Below, one piece after another: positions 38,503-46,916 of a DNA stretch of 47,009 bases. The notes under the pieces were generated by a model. That model ran no database searches and was not told where the DNA came from. It worked only from the letters and a program-made list of their open reading frames with translations. The translations under genes were made by a program, and so were the position numbers. Position 1 is the first letter of the stretch, and each line of letters opens with the position of its first letter. The DNA is from an uncultured Bacteroidales bacterium (lineage in GTDB: Bacteria; Bacteroidota; Bacteroidia; Bacteroidales; UBA932), in NCBI GenBank assembly GCA_900318015.1, contig ONJB01000011.1, positions 1 to 47,009 of the forward strand, read 5' to 3'.

Positions 38503-39720
38503 ATGCAAAGAGTCGTCATTACGGGACTGGGAATCTGGTCATGTCTGGGCACAACCCTGGAGGAGGTGCGGGAATCCCTGTACGCCGGCAAGTCCGGCAT
38601 CGTGCTGGATCCGGTCCGGAAGGAGATGGGGTTCCGCTCCGGGCTCACCGGCCGGGTGGAACTGCCGGACCTGAAGAAAGAGCTTCCCCGGGCGCTCCGG
38701 GTCTATATGCCGGAACCGGCGCAGTATGCCTACTGCGCGACGCGGGATGCCCTCCGGCACGCGGGCATCGACCAGGAGTACCTGGACAGCCATGAAGTCG
38801 GACTCCTGTACGGCAACGACAGTACGGCCGACGCCGTGTACAAGTCCATCGCCAAGATCGTGGAGAAGAAAGACACGATGCTGTGCGGGTCCGGCGCCAT
38901 CTTCCAGTCGATGAACTCCACCGTGACGATGAACCTCGGGGTGATCTTCCACCTCAAGGGCATCAACCTGACCGTTTCCGGCGCCTGCGCCAGCGGCTCC
39001 CACGCCATCGGCCTCGGCGCCCTCCTCATCCAGAACGGCCTGCAGGAAATGGTCGTGTGCGGCGGTGCGCAGGAAGTCAATCCTGCCGCAACCGGTTCAT
39101 TCGACGGCATTTCCGCGTTCTCTGTCCGGGAAGACGCACCCGAGAAGGCCAGCCGGCCGTTCGACCGCGACCGCGACGGCCTCGTCCCCGGCGGCGGTGC
39201 GGCGACCGTCATCCTCGAGAGCTACGAATCGGCCGTCCGCCGCGGGGCGCCCATCCTCGCCGAAGTCCTCGGCTACGGATTCTCCGCGAACGGCGACCAC
39301 ATCTCCACGCCCAACGTGGACGGCCCCGCCCGTTCCCTGGAGATGGCCATCCGCCGGGCCGGCATCGACATCCGGGAAATCGGGTATGTCAATGCCCATG
39401 CCACGTCCACGCACGTCGGGGATGCGAATGAGGCGAAGGCCATCGCCCGCGTATTCGGCGAAAAGTCCGTCCCGGTCACGTCCACCAAGAGCCAAACGGG
39501 TCACGAGATGTGGATGGCCGGCGCCAGCGAAATCGTCTATTCCCTCCTGATGATGAAAAACGGCTTCATCGCCGGGAACATCAATTTCGAGCATCCCGAC
39601 GAGGATTCCGCCCGGCTCTGGATTCCGGAGGAAACCATCGAACGTCCATTCGACACGTTCCTTTCCAACTCCTTCGGTTTCGGCGGGACGAACTCCACCC
39701 TGGTCATCCGGAATGTCTGA
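38503..39720 (+). CDS. Beta-ketoacyl-ACP synthase (FabF-like), plus arm
   Basis: A 405-residue condensing enzyme with the full triad: Cys162 (SGACASGSHA), His299 (NAHATSTHVGD) and His334 (KSQTGHEMWMAG). The C-terminus SNSFGFGGTNSTLVI is canonical. It is the most FabF-like of the three KS proteins in this region. It overlaps the FAD oxidoreductase gene by 8 nt and heads a three-gene operon with FabG. A TAAATTTG box lies just upstream. Confidence 0.93.
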   Translation: MQRVVITGLGIWSCLGTTLEEVRESLYAGKSGIVLDPVRKEMGFRSGLTGRVELPDLKKELPRALRVYMPEPAQYAYCATRDALRHAGIDQEYLDSHEVGLLYGNDSTADAVYKSIAKIVEKKDTMLCGSGAIFQSMNSTVTMNLGVIFHLKGINLTVSGACASGSHAIGLGALLIQNGLQEMVVCGGAQEVNPAATGSFDGISAFSVREDAPEKASRPFDRDRDGLVPGGGAATVILESYESAVRRGAPILAEVLGYGFSANGDHISTPNVDGPARSLEMAIRRAGIDIREIGYVNAHATSTHVGDANEAKAIARVFGEKSVPVTSTKSQTGHEMWMAGASEIVYSLLMMKNGFIAGNINFEHPDEDSARLWIPEETIERPFDTFLSNSFGFGGTNSTLVIRNV

Positions 39721-40813
39721 GGCCGTCATCATCGGATCCGGCCTCGGCGGCCTTCTCTCGGGTGCCATCCTGTCCCGGGCGGGGTACCGCGTCACCGTGC
39801 TTGAGAAAGCGGCCCAACCCGGCGGATGTCTCCAGTCATTCACCCGCGAAGGGCTCCGGTTCGACACCGGCTTCCATTCCGTCGCGGGACTGGAGAAAGG
39901 AGGCCCGCTGGAGCGGATCTTCCGCCCGCTCGGGCTGATGGATCTTCCCTGGGAACAGGTGACCGAAACCGATAGAATCGTCCTGGACGGTGTCCCACAC
40001 CCCCTTTCCGAACTCTCTTACCCACTCGGGAACGCCCTGCGTCTTTCCGGTCCGGATGTGACCGAGGAGGAGTATGCCCACGTGATGGAGCCCTACAAGA
40101 ACGGTTCCTGGCGGCTTCCTTCGGGAAATCTGCTCGTCCAGGCGCTCGCCGCGCAAATCAACGGTCCCATCCGTTGCGGTTGCGAAGTGACCGCCATCGA
40201 ACCGGGAATCGTCCGGTGCAAGGAGGGCAGTTCCTACGAGGGAATCATCATTTCCGACATCCATCCCCGACGGACTTTCGAACTCTTCCAAGGCCATGTC
40301 CGCCCGTCCTACCTGCACCGGCTCGAACGCCTCGAAGATGGTCCGGGCATCTTTACGGTTTACTGCAAATTACATCCGGAAACACTTGTTTATCAGCCCT
40401 GGAGCACGACCTACGACGGTAATCTGATGCTGCATTACGGAAATCCGGACGGGCAAGGTTTCGCCCTGAGCGCGGACCTGCTTTCCTTCTGCGGAAAGGA
40501 GGTTCCCGACCGGAACGCGCTCGCCGTCCGCCTGATCCGGCGCATCCCCGGCCTGAAGGCCGCCGTCGAAAAATACTGGACCAGCACGCCGGTCACCTGG
40601 GAGCGTTACACCGGGACTCCCGACGGCACCGCCTTCGGCATCCGGAAGAAGGACGCCACCTGCTATGTCCATCCCCGGACCCCGGTCCCGGGATTGTACC
40701 TGACCGGCCAGAACTGCGGCCTGCACGGCATCCTGGGCGTGTCGGAGACCGCCCTGTCCACTTGCCGGGAAATCCTCGGCGAATCCACCTTGAATCAAAT
40801 CCTCGAAAGATGA
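39713..40813 (+). CDS. CrtI-like FAD-dependent oxidoreductase
   Basis: A 366-residue flavoprotein of the phytoene desaturase/carotenoid isomerase/retinol saturase type. The dinucleotide fold is AVIIGSGLGGLLSGAILSRA at the N-terminus (about 4-23), followed by VTVLEKAAQPGGCLQSF. The C-terminal FAD motif is VPGLYLTGQNCGLHGILGVSETA. It is shorter than CrtI (about 490). It could desaturate, saturate or isomerise an acyl/polyene chain. It sits between a KS and a FabG, with an 8-nt overlap on one side and 4 nt on the other. Confidence 0.85.
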   Translation: MSEAVIIGSGLGGLLSGAILSRAGYRVTVLEKAAQPGGCLQSFTREGLRFDTGFHSVAGLEKGGPLERIFRPLGLMDLPWEQVTETDRIVLDGVPHPLSELSYPLGNALRLSGPDVTEEEYAHVMEPYKNGSWRLPSGNLLVQALAAQINGPIRCGCEVTAIEPGIVRCKEGSSYEGIIISDIHPRRTFELFQGHVRPSYLHRLERLEDGPGIFTVYCKLHPETLVYQPWSTTYDGNLMLHYGNPDGQGFALSADLLSFCGKEVPDRNALAVRLIRRIPGLKAAVEKYWTSTPVTWERYTGTPDGTAFGIRKKDATCYVHPRTPVPGLYLTGQNCGLHGILGVSETALSTCREILGESTLNQILER

Positions 40814-41529
40814 AAACCGCACTCGTCACCGGCGGCAGCCGCGGTATCGGCCGCGCCGTCACCCTCGCCCTCGCCCGCATGGGCTACCATGTCCTCATCA
40901 ACTATGTCTCGAACGAGGCCGCGGCCCGGGAAACCCTGGACGCCATCGGCGGTCAGGGCGAACTGATCCGTTTCGACGTGGGCGACCCGGAGGCGGTCCG
41001 CACGGCCATTGAAGGCTGGCAGGCGGCCCATCCCGAGGAGTATATCGAGGTCCTGGTCAACAATGCCGGCATCCGGAAAGACAACCTGATGATCTGGATG
41101 GAACCCGATGAGTGGCAGCGCGTTATCAATACGAACCTTAACAGTTTCTTCCACGTTACGCGGGCCGTCCTGCAGGCTATGCTGCTGCACAAGTACGGCC
41201 GGATCGTGAACGTCGCCTCCCTGTCGGGCATCAAGGGGCTTCCAGGCCAGGCGAACTACTCGGCGGCCAAGGGCGGCCTCATCGCCGCCACCAAGGCGCT
41301 CGCCCAGGAGGTCGCGCGGAAGAAGGTGACGGTGAACGCCGTCGCCCCCGGTTTCATCACGACCGACATGACGGACGGCCTGGACGAGGCCACCCTGAAA
41401 AAAGACATTCCGGCCGCCCGTTTCGGGCGACCGGAAGAAGTCGCGGCCGCAGTGGCCTTCCTCGCCTCGCCCGAAGCGTCTTACATCACGGGCGAATGCA
41501 TCTCCGTTAACGGAGGCTTGTACACCTAA
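40810..41529 (+). CDS. fabG: 3-oxoacyl-ACP reductase FabG
   Basis: A 239-residue short-chain dehydrogenase. The NADPH motif is TGGSRGIGRAV. NNAGI follows at 84-88. The catalytic set is Ser137, Tyr150 and Lys154 (NVASLSG, ANYSAAKGG). It reduces 3-ketoacyl-ACP to 3-hydroxyacyl-ACP. The frame is open 16 codons upstream, but the ATG at 40810 overlaps the FAD gene stop (ATGA). Given its setting it probably serves this cluster rather than housekeeping fatty acid synthesis, although that is an inference. It converges with the alpha-galactosidase; the stop codons overlap within CTAA. Confidence 0.93.
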   Translation: MKTALVTGGSRGIGRAVTLALARMGYHVLINYVSNEAAARETLDAIGGQGELIRFDVGDPEAVRTAIEGWQAAHPEEYIEVLVNNAGIRKDNLMIWMEPDEWQRVINTNLNSFFHVTRAVLQAMLLHKYGRIVNVASLSGIKGLPGQANYSAAKGGLIAATKALAQEVARKKVTVNAVAPGFITTDMTDGLDEATLKKDIPAARFGRPEEVAAAVAFLASPEASYITGECISVNGGLYT

Positions 41530-43721
41530 TCCGCTTCCAGATAGAAGACGGCACTGTCGAAGGTCTTGAGGAGCACGGGGTTGAACCCGCCGTTCATCAG
41601 GAAGTCGCCGGCATGCGCCTCGCCGGAGCCCCACCAGGAAGAGCGGTTCACATTCAGTTCCGTCACCCTGTACTTCCGGGCCGGATCCAGGCCGTCGAGG
41701 CGGAACGAATGGGCCCCGACCGCCCGGTTCTGATACTTCAGGCAGTAGGCAAACACGACCGCACGGCGCTGATCCTGAGACACATACATGAGCGCATAAT
41801 AGTCTCCGTCATACGGGGATGCGAGCCGGTAGACGTCGCCGGTGAAGACCAAATCGCGGTACTGCCTGTAGGAACGGATGCAGCGGTCCGCCAGGGCGCG
41901 CTCCCCTTCCGACAGATTCCGGGGCTGGAGTTCCATGCCCAGGCGGCCGGAACAGGCCATGTCGAACCGGAACTTGAGCGGCGTGACATTCCCGGTCTGG
42001 TGGTTCGGGACGGCCGATACATGGGAGGCCATGACACAGGCGGGATAGACCAGGTTCGTCGCGTACTGGATGTAAGCGCGGGTGTAGGCGTCCGTATTGT
42101 CGCTGGTCCAGATCTCATTGAAATACTTCAAGGCACCGTAATCCACCCGTCCGCCGCCTGAGGAGCAGCATTGGACGATGGTATCGGGATATTTCGCACG
42201 CAGGCGGCGCATCACGTTGTAGATGCCCTGGGCGTATTCCACGAAGAAACGGTCCTGTTCGCTTCCCAGATACTTACTGCCGAAATCGGCGACCGTGCGG
42301 TTGCAGTCCCACTTGATATAGTCGATGTTCGGGGCCAGCTGCATCGTCCTGTCGAAAATGCCGTACACGAAGTCCTGGACCGCAGGATTGCTCAGGTCCA
42401 GCACCCACTGGTTCCGGCTCTGGTAAATCTCGCGTCCGGGACTCTGGACCACCCACTCGGGATGCGCATGGGCCAGGTTGCTCCGGGGATTGACCATCTC
42501 CGGTTCGATCCAGATACCGAACTTGAGGCCTTTCTGATGGGCATAGGAGGCCACATAGTCGATGCCTTCGGGAATCTTGGCCGTATTCACTTCCCAGTCA
42601 CCCAGGCCGGCGTCGTCCCCGTTGCGGGGATAGTCCTTCGCAAACCAGCCGTCGTCCAGGACGAACATCTCGAGGCCCATCGCGGCCGCATCGTCGATCA
42701 TCCGGAGGAGGGTTTCGGTCGTAAAGGTGAAATAGGCGCCTTCCCAGCTGTTCAGAAGGGTAGGATTGATCTGGCCGCCGCCGTAAACGCCGTAGTTCCG
42801 GGCCCAGGCGTGCAGGTTGCGGGAAGCCTGACCGGCCCCGCGGCCGGAATAGGTATAGATGAACTCCGGTGTCGTAAAGAACTTTCCGGGCGCCAGCTCG
42901 TAGGTCGAGGCAAAGGGATTGATCCCGGCCAGGACCGTCAGCCGGTTGGATTCGTCCATCTCGAACGAGAGGCGGAAGTTTCCGCTCCAGGCCAGGGCGC
43001 CGGCGACGACTTCGCCCACGTTCTCCTGCAGGCGGTCCGCATCCAGGCTCACCAGGAAGGACGGGTTGTTGCACTGGGTGACCTGCGTGCCGCGGCGGGA
43101 CTCGATCACCTTCGTATCGTGGGTCAGGAGTTCTCCCTCCATCTGCATTTCGTCGGCCCAGCCGCCGTGGAAGTGCGTGAGATAGTACTTGTCCGCATCG
43201 AGGTTCAGGACGCCTGAAGCGTAGTTGAGCAGCTGCACGGCCTTCTTGCCGGAATTCCGGATTCCCGTATGGGCACAGATTACGTTCTCTTTCCGATAGG
43301 CGTCGAAAATGAGCGTGACTTCCAGGAAGGTGACCGGATCCTTCAGGAGGATCTTCGTCGTGACGACATTTCCGTTCGCGACGACCTGATGGTCCGCGTA
43401 GACCAATTCCGTGTTGTGGTAGCCGTCGGCATACTTCACGTGGAGGGCGGGTTCGCCGAGATAGCGGCCGCCGGTGGCAGGATAGGACATCGGTCCTTCC
43501 CCGTTGTCGGTTCCCCGGCCCGTCCGGAAGGAGGCGAAGGCCGAAGGGTCGGATACCTTCGCCCCGAAGTGGACCGTCTGGAGGACGCCGTTCTCCTGCG
43601 CGACGAGGACGAGCTGGGTATTCTCCGTCTCCACCGGGATGACGGTTTTCCGGGCCGCCGCGGCCGGAAGGACCACGGCGACAGCCAGCAAGCTTAAGGT
43701 TAGGCTATTCAGTAATTTCAT
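41526..43721 (-). CDS. GH36 alpha-galactosidase, secreted
   Basis: A 731-residue glycoside hydrolase of family 36 with a signal peptide (MKLLNSLTLSLLAVAVVLPA, cleavage near residue 23). An N-terminal beta-sandwich (about 25-300) is followed by the TIM barrel. The nucleophile is Asp472 in YIKWDCNR and the acid/base is Asp541 in WTSDNTDAY. VLDDGWF at about 354-360 is the typical substrate-binding strand. It removes terminal alpha-galactose from raffinose-family sugars or galactomannan. It lies 13 nt after the dipeptidyl peptidase gene on the same strand. No SusC/SusD pair is present, so this is not a classical PUL. Confidence 0.93.
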   Translation of the reverse strand: MKLLNSLTLSLLAVAVVLPAAAARKTVIPVETENTQLVLVAQENGVLQTVHFGAKVSDPSAFASFRTGRGTDNGEGPMSYPATGGRYLGEPALHVKYADGYHNTELVYADHQVVANGNVVTTKILLKDPVTFLEVTLIFDAYRKENVICAHTGIRNSGKKAVQLLNYASGVLNLDADKYYLTHFHGGWADEMQMEGELLTHDTKVIESRRGTQVTQCNNPSFLVSLDADRLQENVGEVVAGALAWSGNFRLSFEMDESNRLTVLAGINPFASTYELAPGKFFTTPEFIYTYSGRGAGQASRNLHAWARNYGVYGGGQINPTLLNSWEGAYFTFTTETLLRMIDDAAAMGLEMFVLDDGWFAKDYPRNGDDAGLGDWEVNTAKIPEGIDYVASYAHQKGLKFGIWIEPEMVNPRSNLAHAHPEWVVQSPGREIYQSRNQWVLDLSNPAVQDFVYGIFDRTMQLAPNIDYIKWDCNRTVADFGSKYLGSEQDRFFVEYAQGIYNVMRRLRAKYPDTIVQCCSSGGGRVDYGALKYFNEIWTSDNTDAYTRAYIQYATNLVYPACVMASHVSAVPNHQTGNVTPLKFRFDMACSGRLGMELQPRNLSEGERALADRCIRSYRQYRDLVFTGDVYRLASPYDGDYYALMYVSQDQRRAVVFAYCLKYQNRAVGAHSFRLDGLDPARKYRVTELNVNRSSWWGSGEAHAGDFLMNGGFNPVLLKTFDSAVFYLEAD

Positions 43722-43734
43722 CTATCTCAATGAG

Positions 43735-45804
43735 TTAGTCCACGAAAACCATTTCATCGAACAGGTAGGACGCATGCCCGATCTGTTCCACGACGAAAAG
43801 CAGGTAGCGGATGTCCAGGGAGATATTCCGGCAGATTTCGGGGTCATAGACGATGTCCGACATCGTTCCTTCCCATACACGGTCGAAGTTGATGCCGATC
43901 AGGTTGCCGTCGGCATTGAGGACCGGGCTGCCGGAGTTGCCGCCGGTGGTGTGGTTCGTCGCGAGGAAGCAGACGGGCTGGTCCTCGTGGCCGCCTTCGG
44001 CATAGATGTCGCGGAGGACCTGCGGGATGTTGTAGTCGAAGATATCGGGATTATCCTTCTCGATGATTCCCTTGAGCGTGGAAACGGGATAGTAGTAAGC
44101 GGCGTCATACGGGGCATAACCGGCCACCTGGCCGTAGGCGACCCGGAGCGTCAGGTTGGCATCCGGATAGAAGGTCTTGTCCTTCTCGAATTCCATCTGG
44201 CCCTGCATGTAGGTGCGGTTGGCCACGCGGAGGGCCTCGGTGGTTTCCCGGATGTCGGGAGCGATTTCCTCGCTATACCACTGGGCGAAAGCGGAATAGA
44301 GTTCAATGGCCGGATCCGTGAGGACCTTCTCCATGTCATCGGCGGTGAGCGCCGCCACTTTAGCGCGGTCGGTGAAGAGGGTCTTGCCGTACAGGTCGTC
44401 CTTCCAAGCCTTCACGCTGCCGTATGACTCGAGCTTCTCCTTGAAATAGGCGGGCTTGAAGTTCTCCGGGACATACTTGTCGAAGGAGGTGAGCATCGCC
44501 ACGAAGCATTCCTCGTCGATGGGCTGATAATAGTCCTTGAAGAAACTCTCGACGAGGTCGTCCCGGCTGGATCCGGAGCGCAGGCGGGTCTGGATGCCGG
44601 AAGCAAAATTGAGGATTTCGATGGTGCGGACGGTCTCGTTGTAGTACTCATAGGCGAGGTAGACCGGGTTGCGGCGGGCATAGATGCCGCCCAGCTGGTC
44701 CACGATGCCCTCGTAACGGGTGTCCTTGGCCCATGCGCGGAAGCGCTTCTCGTAGGCCTGCTTTTCGGCTACGGTGTGGTTCTTCTTGATGCCCTTCTCC
44801 TCGCCCTGCCACTTCTTCCAGGCGTTGGAGACGGAAGCATTCTTGGAGGAATACTGGATCCGGACGGCCTGGGACTGGGACATGTACTTCTTCTGGATGT
44901 CCAGGCGCTGGGTGCGGAGGGCGATCTTCTGCGGGTCGGACACCTCGGACACGTACTTGACCTGCTCGGACATCACATACTCCTGGGTGCTGCCCGGGCA
45001 GCCGTAGACGAAGGTGAAGTCGCCCTCGTGCACGCCGGCACGGGAGACCTTGAAGAATTTCTTCGGGTGGTATGGGACGTTGTCCGGGGAATAGTCGGCC
45101 GGATTGTTGTCCTTGTCGGCATAGACACGGAAGATGGAGAAGTCGCCGGTATGGCGGGGCCACATCCAGTTGTCAGTGTCGCCGCCGAACTTGCCGATGG
45201 AGGACGGCGGAGCGCCCACCAGGCGGACATCGCGGAACACCCGGAACACGAACAGGAAGTACTGGTTGCCGTAGAAGAGGGCTTCCACATTGGCAGTCAA
45301 TCCTTTACCATCCTTGATTGCCGCAGCGGTGAGCTTGCGGGTATTGGCCCGGACGACGGAATCCCGCTGGGATTCGGTCATGCCGGTCCGGTACCCCTGC
45401 AACACCTGGTCCGTCACGTCTTCCATCCGTTCGAGAAAGCTGACGGACAGGCCCCGGTTGGGCAGTTCCTGGCTGCGGTTCATCGCCCAGAAACCGTCCT
45501 TGAGGTAATCGTGCTCCACGCTGCTGTGGCGTTGGATGTAGCTGTAACCGCAGTGGTGGTTCGTCAGGAGCAGGCCTTCGTCGGACACGAGTTCGCCGGT
45601 GCAGCCGCCGCCGAACAGGACGACGGCGTCCTTGAGCGAAGCCTGGTTCACGCTGTAAATGTCTTCGGCGGTGAGCCGGAAGCCTTTGGCCTGCATGTCG
45701 CCGATACGTTGGGAAATCAGGGACGGGAGCCACATCCCTTCGTCGGCCATCGCCGTCAGGGAGAAAGCGATCAGGGCTCCCAGGAACAATACGGTCTTTT
45801 TCAT
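43735..45804 (-). CDS. S46 dipeptidyl peptidase, DPP11-like (acidic P1)
   Basis: A 689-residue periplasmic serine dipeptidase with a signal peptide (to about ADEGMW). The catalytic His is in LLLTNHHCGY (83-84) and the Ser in TTGGNSGSPV (Ser624). In this family the residue 18 positions after the Ser decides specificity: Arg in DPP11 (Asp/Glu at P1), Gly in DPP7 (hydrophobic). Here it is Arg642 in INFDRVWEG, which predicts cleavage after acidic residues. This argument uses known Porphyromonas DPP7/DPP11 biology. The ATG at 45804 gives the signal peptide and has a TATTTTTG box 22 nt upstream. Confidence 0.92.
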   Translation of the reverse strand: MKKTVLFLGALIAFSLTAMADEGMWLPSLISQRIGDMQAKGFRLTAEDIYSVNQASLKDAVVLFGGGCTGELVSDEGLLLTNHHCGYSYIQRHSSVEHDYLKDGFWAMNRSQELPNRGLSVSFLERMEDVTDQVLQGYRTGMTESQRDSVVRANTRKLTAAAIKDGKGLTANVEALFYGNQYFLFVFRVFRDVRLVGAPPSSIGKFGGDTDNWMWPRHTGDFSIFRVYADKDNNPADYSPDNVPYHPKKFFKVSRAGVHEGDFTFVYGCPGSTQEYVMSEQVKYVSEVSDPQKIALRTQRLDIQKKYMSQSQAVRIQYSSKNASVSNAWKKWQGEEKGIKKNHTVAEKQAYEKRFRAWAKDTRYEGIVDQLGGIYARRNPVYLAYEYYNETVRTIEILNFASGIQTRLRSGSSRDDLVESFFKDYYQPIDEECFVAMLTSFDKYVPENFKPAYFKEKLESYGSVKAWKDDLYGKTLFTDRAKVAALTADDMEKVLTDPAIELYSAFAQWYSEEIAPDIRETTEALRVANRTYMQGQMEFEKDKTFYPDANLTLRVAYGQVAGYAPYDAAYYYPVSTLKGIIEKDNPDIFDYNIPQVLRDIYAEGGHEDQPVCFLATNHTTGGNSGSPVLNADGNLIGINFDRVWEGTMSDIVYDPEICRNISLDIRYLLFVVEQIGHASYLFDEMVFVD

Positions 45805-45826
45805 GGAAACAAGTTTCTCGTTTTCA

Positions 45827-45834
45827 CAAAAATA
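45827..45834 (-). promoter_or_regulatory. -7 box of the S46 peptidase-GH36 unit
   Basis: Minus-strand TATTTTTG ends 22 nt before the ATG at 45804. A matching -33 is not obvious. Confidence 0.5.
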
Positions 45835-45859
45835 CGCATTTCCCCGGGAATTCCCAAGG

Positions 45860-46516
45860 CTATTGCGGAAGCAGATATCCGTGCCAGACAAGGTCGTCCC
45901 GGCTCTCCACCGGATGGGTATAGCCCTCAGACAGGACGAAAAGCCGGTCGGCAACGGTGGAGATGGCGTCGTAGTTATGGTCCGTGACGATGATGCCCTT
46001 TTCCCGGCACTTTTCCCGGATGAGCCGCTGGACGGCTTCGATATGGACTGGGTCGATCTGCGAGAACGGTTCGTCCAGGATGCAGAACGGCGCTTCGGCC
46101 ATCAGGACCAGGTACAATTCCGCCAACCTCGCCTCTCCCCCGGACATCTCCCAAAGCCAGGCGTGATACTTTCCGGAATACTTGGGAAAGAGCATGACAA
46201 AGTTCCAGAAATCCACCTGATAAAGATCGAAGGCTTTCTTGAGGGTCAGCCCGTCCGGAATCATCCGTCCCTGCGGCAAGTACTTGATTTTCAAGCCAAT
46301 TTTGCTTAGGTCAATGGGGGCTCCGTCGATATGGACCTGGACGTAGTCCACCTTGAGACCGCCCATCAAAGCTCGGAACATACAGGACTTTCCGGCGCCG
46401 TTGCGTCCGAGCAGGCCCGTCACCGTTCCCGTTCGGGCCGTGATATACCCACCACGCACGACCGTCTTCTCTCCGAAGCGGACGACGACGCTGTCGACGA
46501 CCAATTCGTGCATCAT
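45860..46516 (-). CDS. ABC transporter ATP-binding protein
   Basis: A 218-residue ABC ATPase. Walker A is GLLGRNGAGKS (36-46), and the Q-loop is YLPQG (Gln82). The signature is an atypical MSGGEARLAEL (about 124-134) rather than LSGGQ. Walker B is FCILDEPFSQID (Asp148, Glu149), and the switch His is in IVTDHNYD. It has no membrane segment. The start overlaps the stop of the small membrane protein upstream (ATGA), which suggests the two work together. The substrate is unknown. It might equally be a half of a multi-component exporter with other parts elsewhere. Confidence 0.88.
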   Translation of the reverse strand: MMHELVVDSVVVRFGEKTVVRGGYITARTGTVTGLLGRNGAGKSCMFRALMGGLKVDYVQVHIDGAPIDLSKIGLKIKYLPQGRMIPDGLTLKKAFDLYQVDFWNFVMLFPKYSGKYHAWLWEMSGGEARLAELYLVLMAEAPFCILDEPFSQIDPVHIEAVQRLIREKCREKGIIVTDHNYDAISTVADRLFVLSEGYTHPVESRDDLVWHGYLLPQ

Positions 46517-46854
46517 CGGCATAGGACGATCAGGATTTCCAGGAGCAACAAGAGTCCGAAATCGACAGACAGCGACGCCGCCATCAAGCGCTTCCGACCC
46601 AAGCCCAGATTGATATAGAAAAAGACGGCGTCCCGGTCCGAGAACTTCCGGTGCAGATACAGCACGATGCCCGTGAACAGCATTTTCAAGATGAATGCGT
46701 CCACCAGGCCCACATACGAAAAAGCCTCCGCCAGGAATGCCGTACAAACCAGATTGAACAGTCCCCCTGCCAGGATGATCCACTTCCCATACATCCACAC
46801 CAGCCCGATATTTCGCGCACCCTTCGCCATGCCCCGACCCCATGCAACAATCAT
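46513..46854 (-). CDS. Small membrane protein coupled to the ABC ATPase
   Basis: About 113 residues, of unrecognised family. Hydrophobic segments run at YGKWIILAGGLFNLVCTAFL, VDAFILKMLFTGIVLYL and the C-terminal LSVDFGLLLLLEILIVL. Basic loops (HRKFSDRD, GRKRLMAAS) separate them. The N-terminus is uncertain: GTG at 46866 and ATGs at 46854 and 46830 are possible. The 4-nt overlap with the ATPase gene suggests they form one complex. It lies only about 25 nt after the rRNA-operon terminator, and no promoter is obvious. Confidence 0.65.
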   Translation of the reverse strand: MIVAWGRGMAKGARNIGLVWMYGKWIILAGGLFNLVCTAFLAEAFSYVGLVDAFILKMLFTGIVLYLHRKFSDRDAVFFYINLGLGRKRLMAASLSVDFGLLLLLEILIVLCR

Positions 46855-46869
46855 TCCGTCAATCACGGC

Positions 46870-46910
46870 AAAAACGAAGAAGCCCGGGCGTCTGTTGACG
46901 TCCGGGCTTC
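46870..46910 (-). terminator. Rho-independent terminator of the rRNA operon
   Basis: GAAGCCCGG (46879-46887) and CCGGGCTTC (46902-46910) form the base of a stem that continues through a G-T pair and CGTC/GACG to a TGTT loop, 14 bp in all. On the minus strand it is followed by a T-rich tract (complement of 46870-46878). It lies directly after the 5S rRNA. Confidence 0.9.
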
Positions 46911-46916
46911 CAAAAA

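Noticed and set aside
29657-41529. A classical flexirubin/dialkylresorcinol cluster
   Set aside because: No DarA/DarB-type cyclase or condensing pair, aromatic ammonia lyase or halogenase is visible, so the cluster is described as aryl-polyene-like only.
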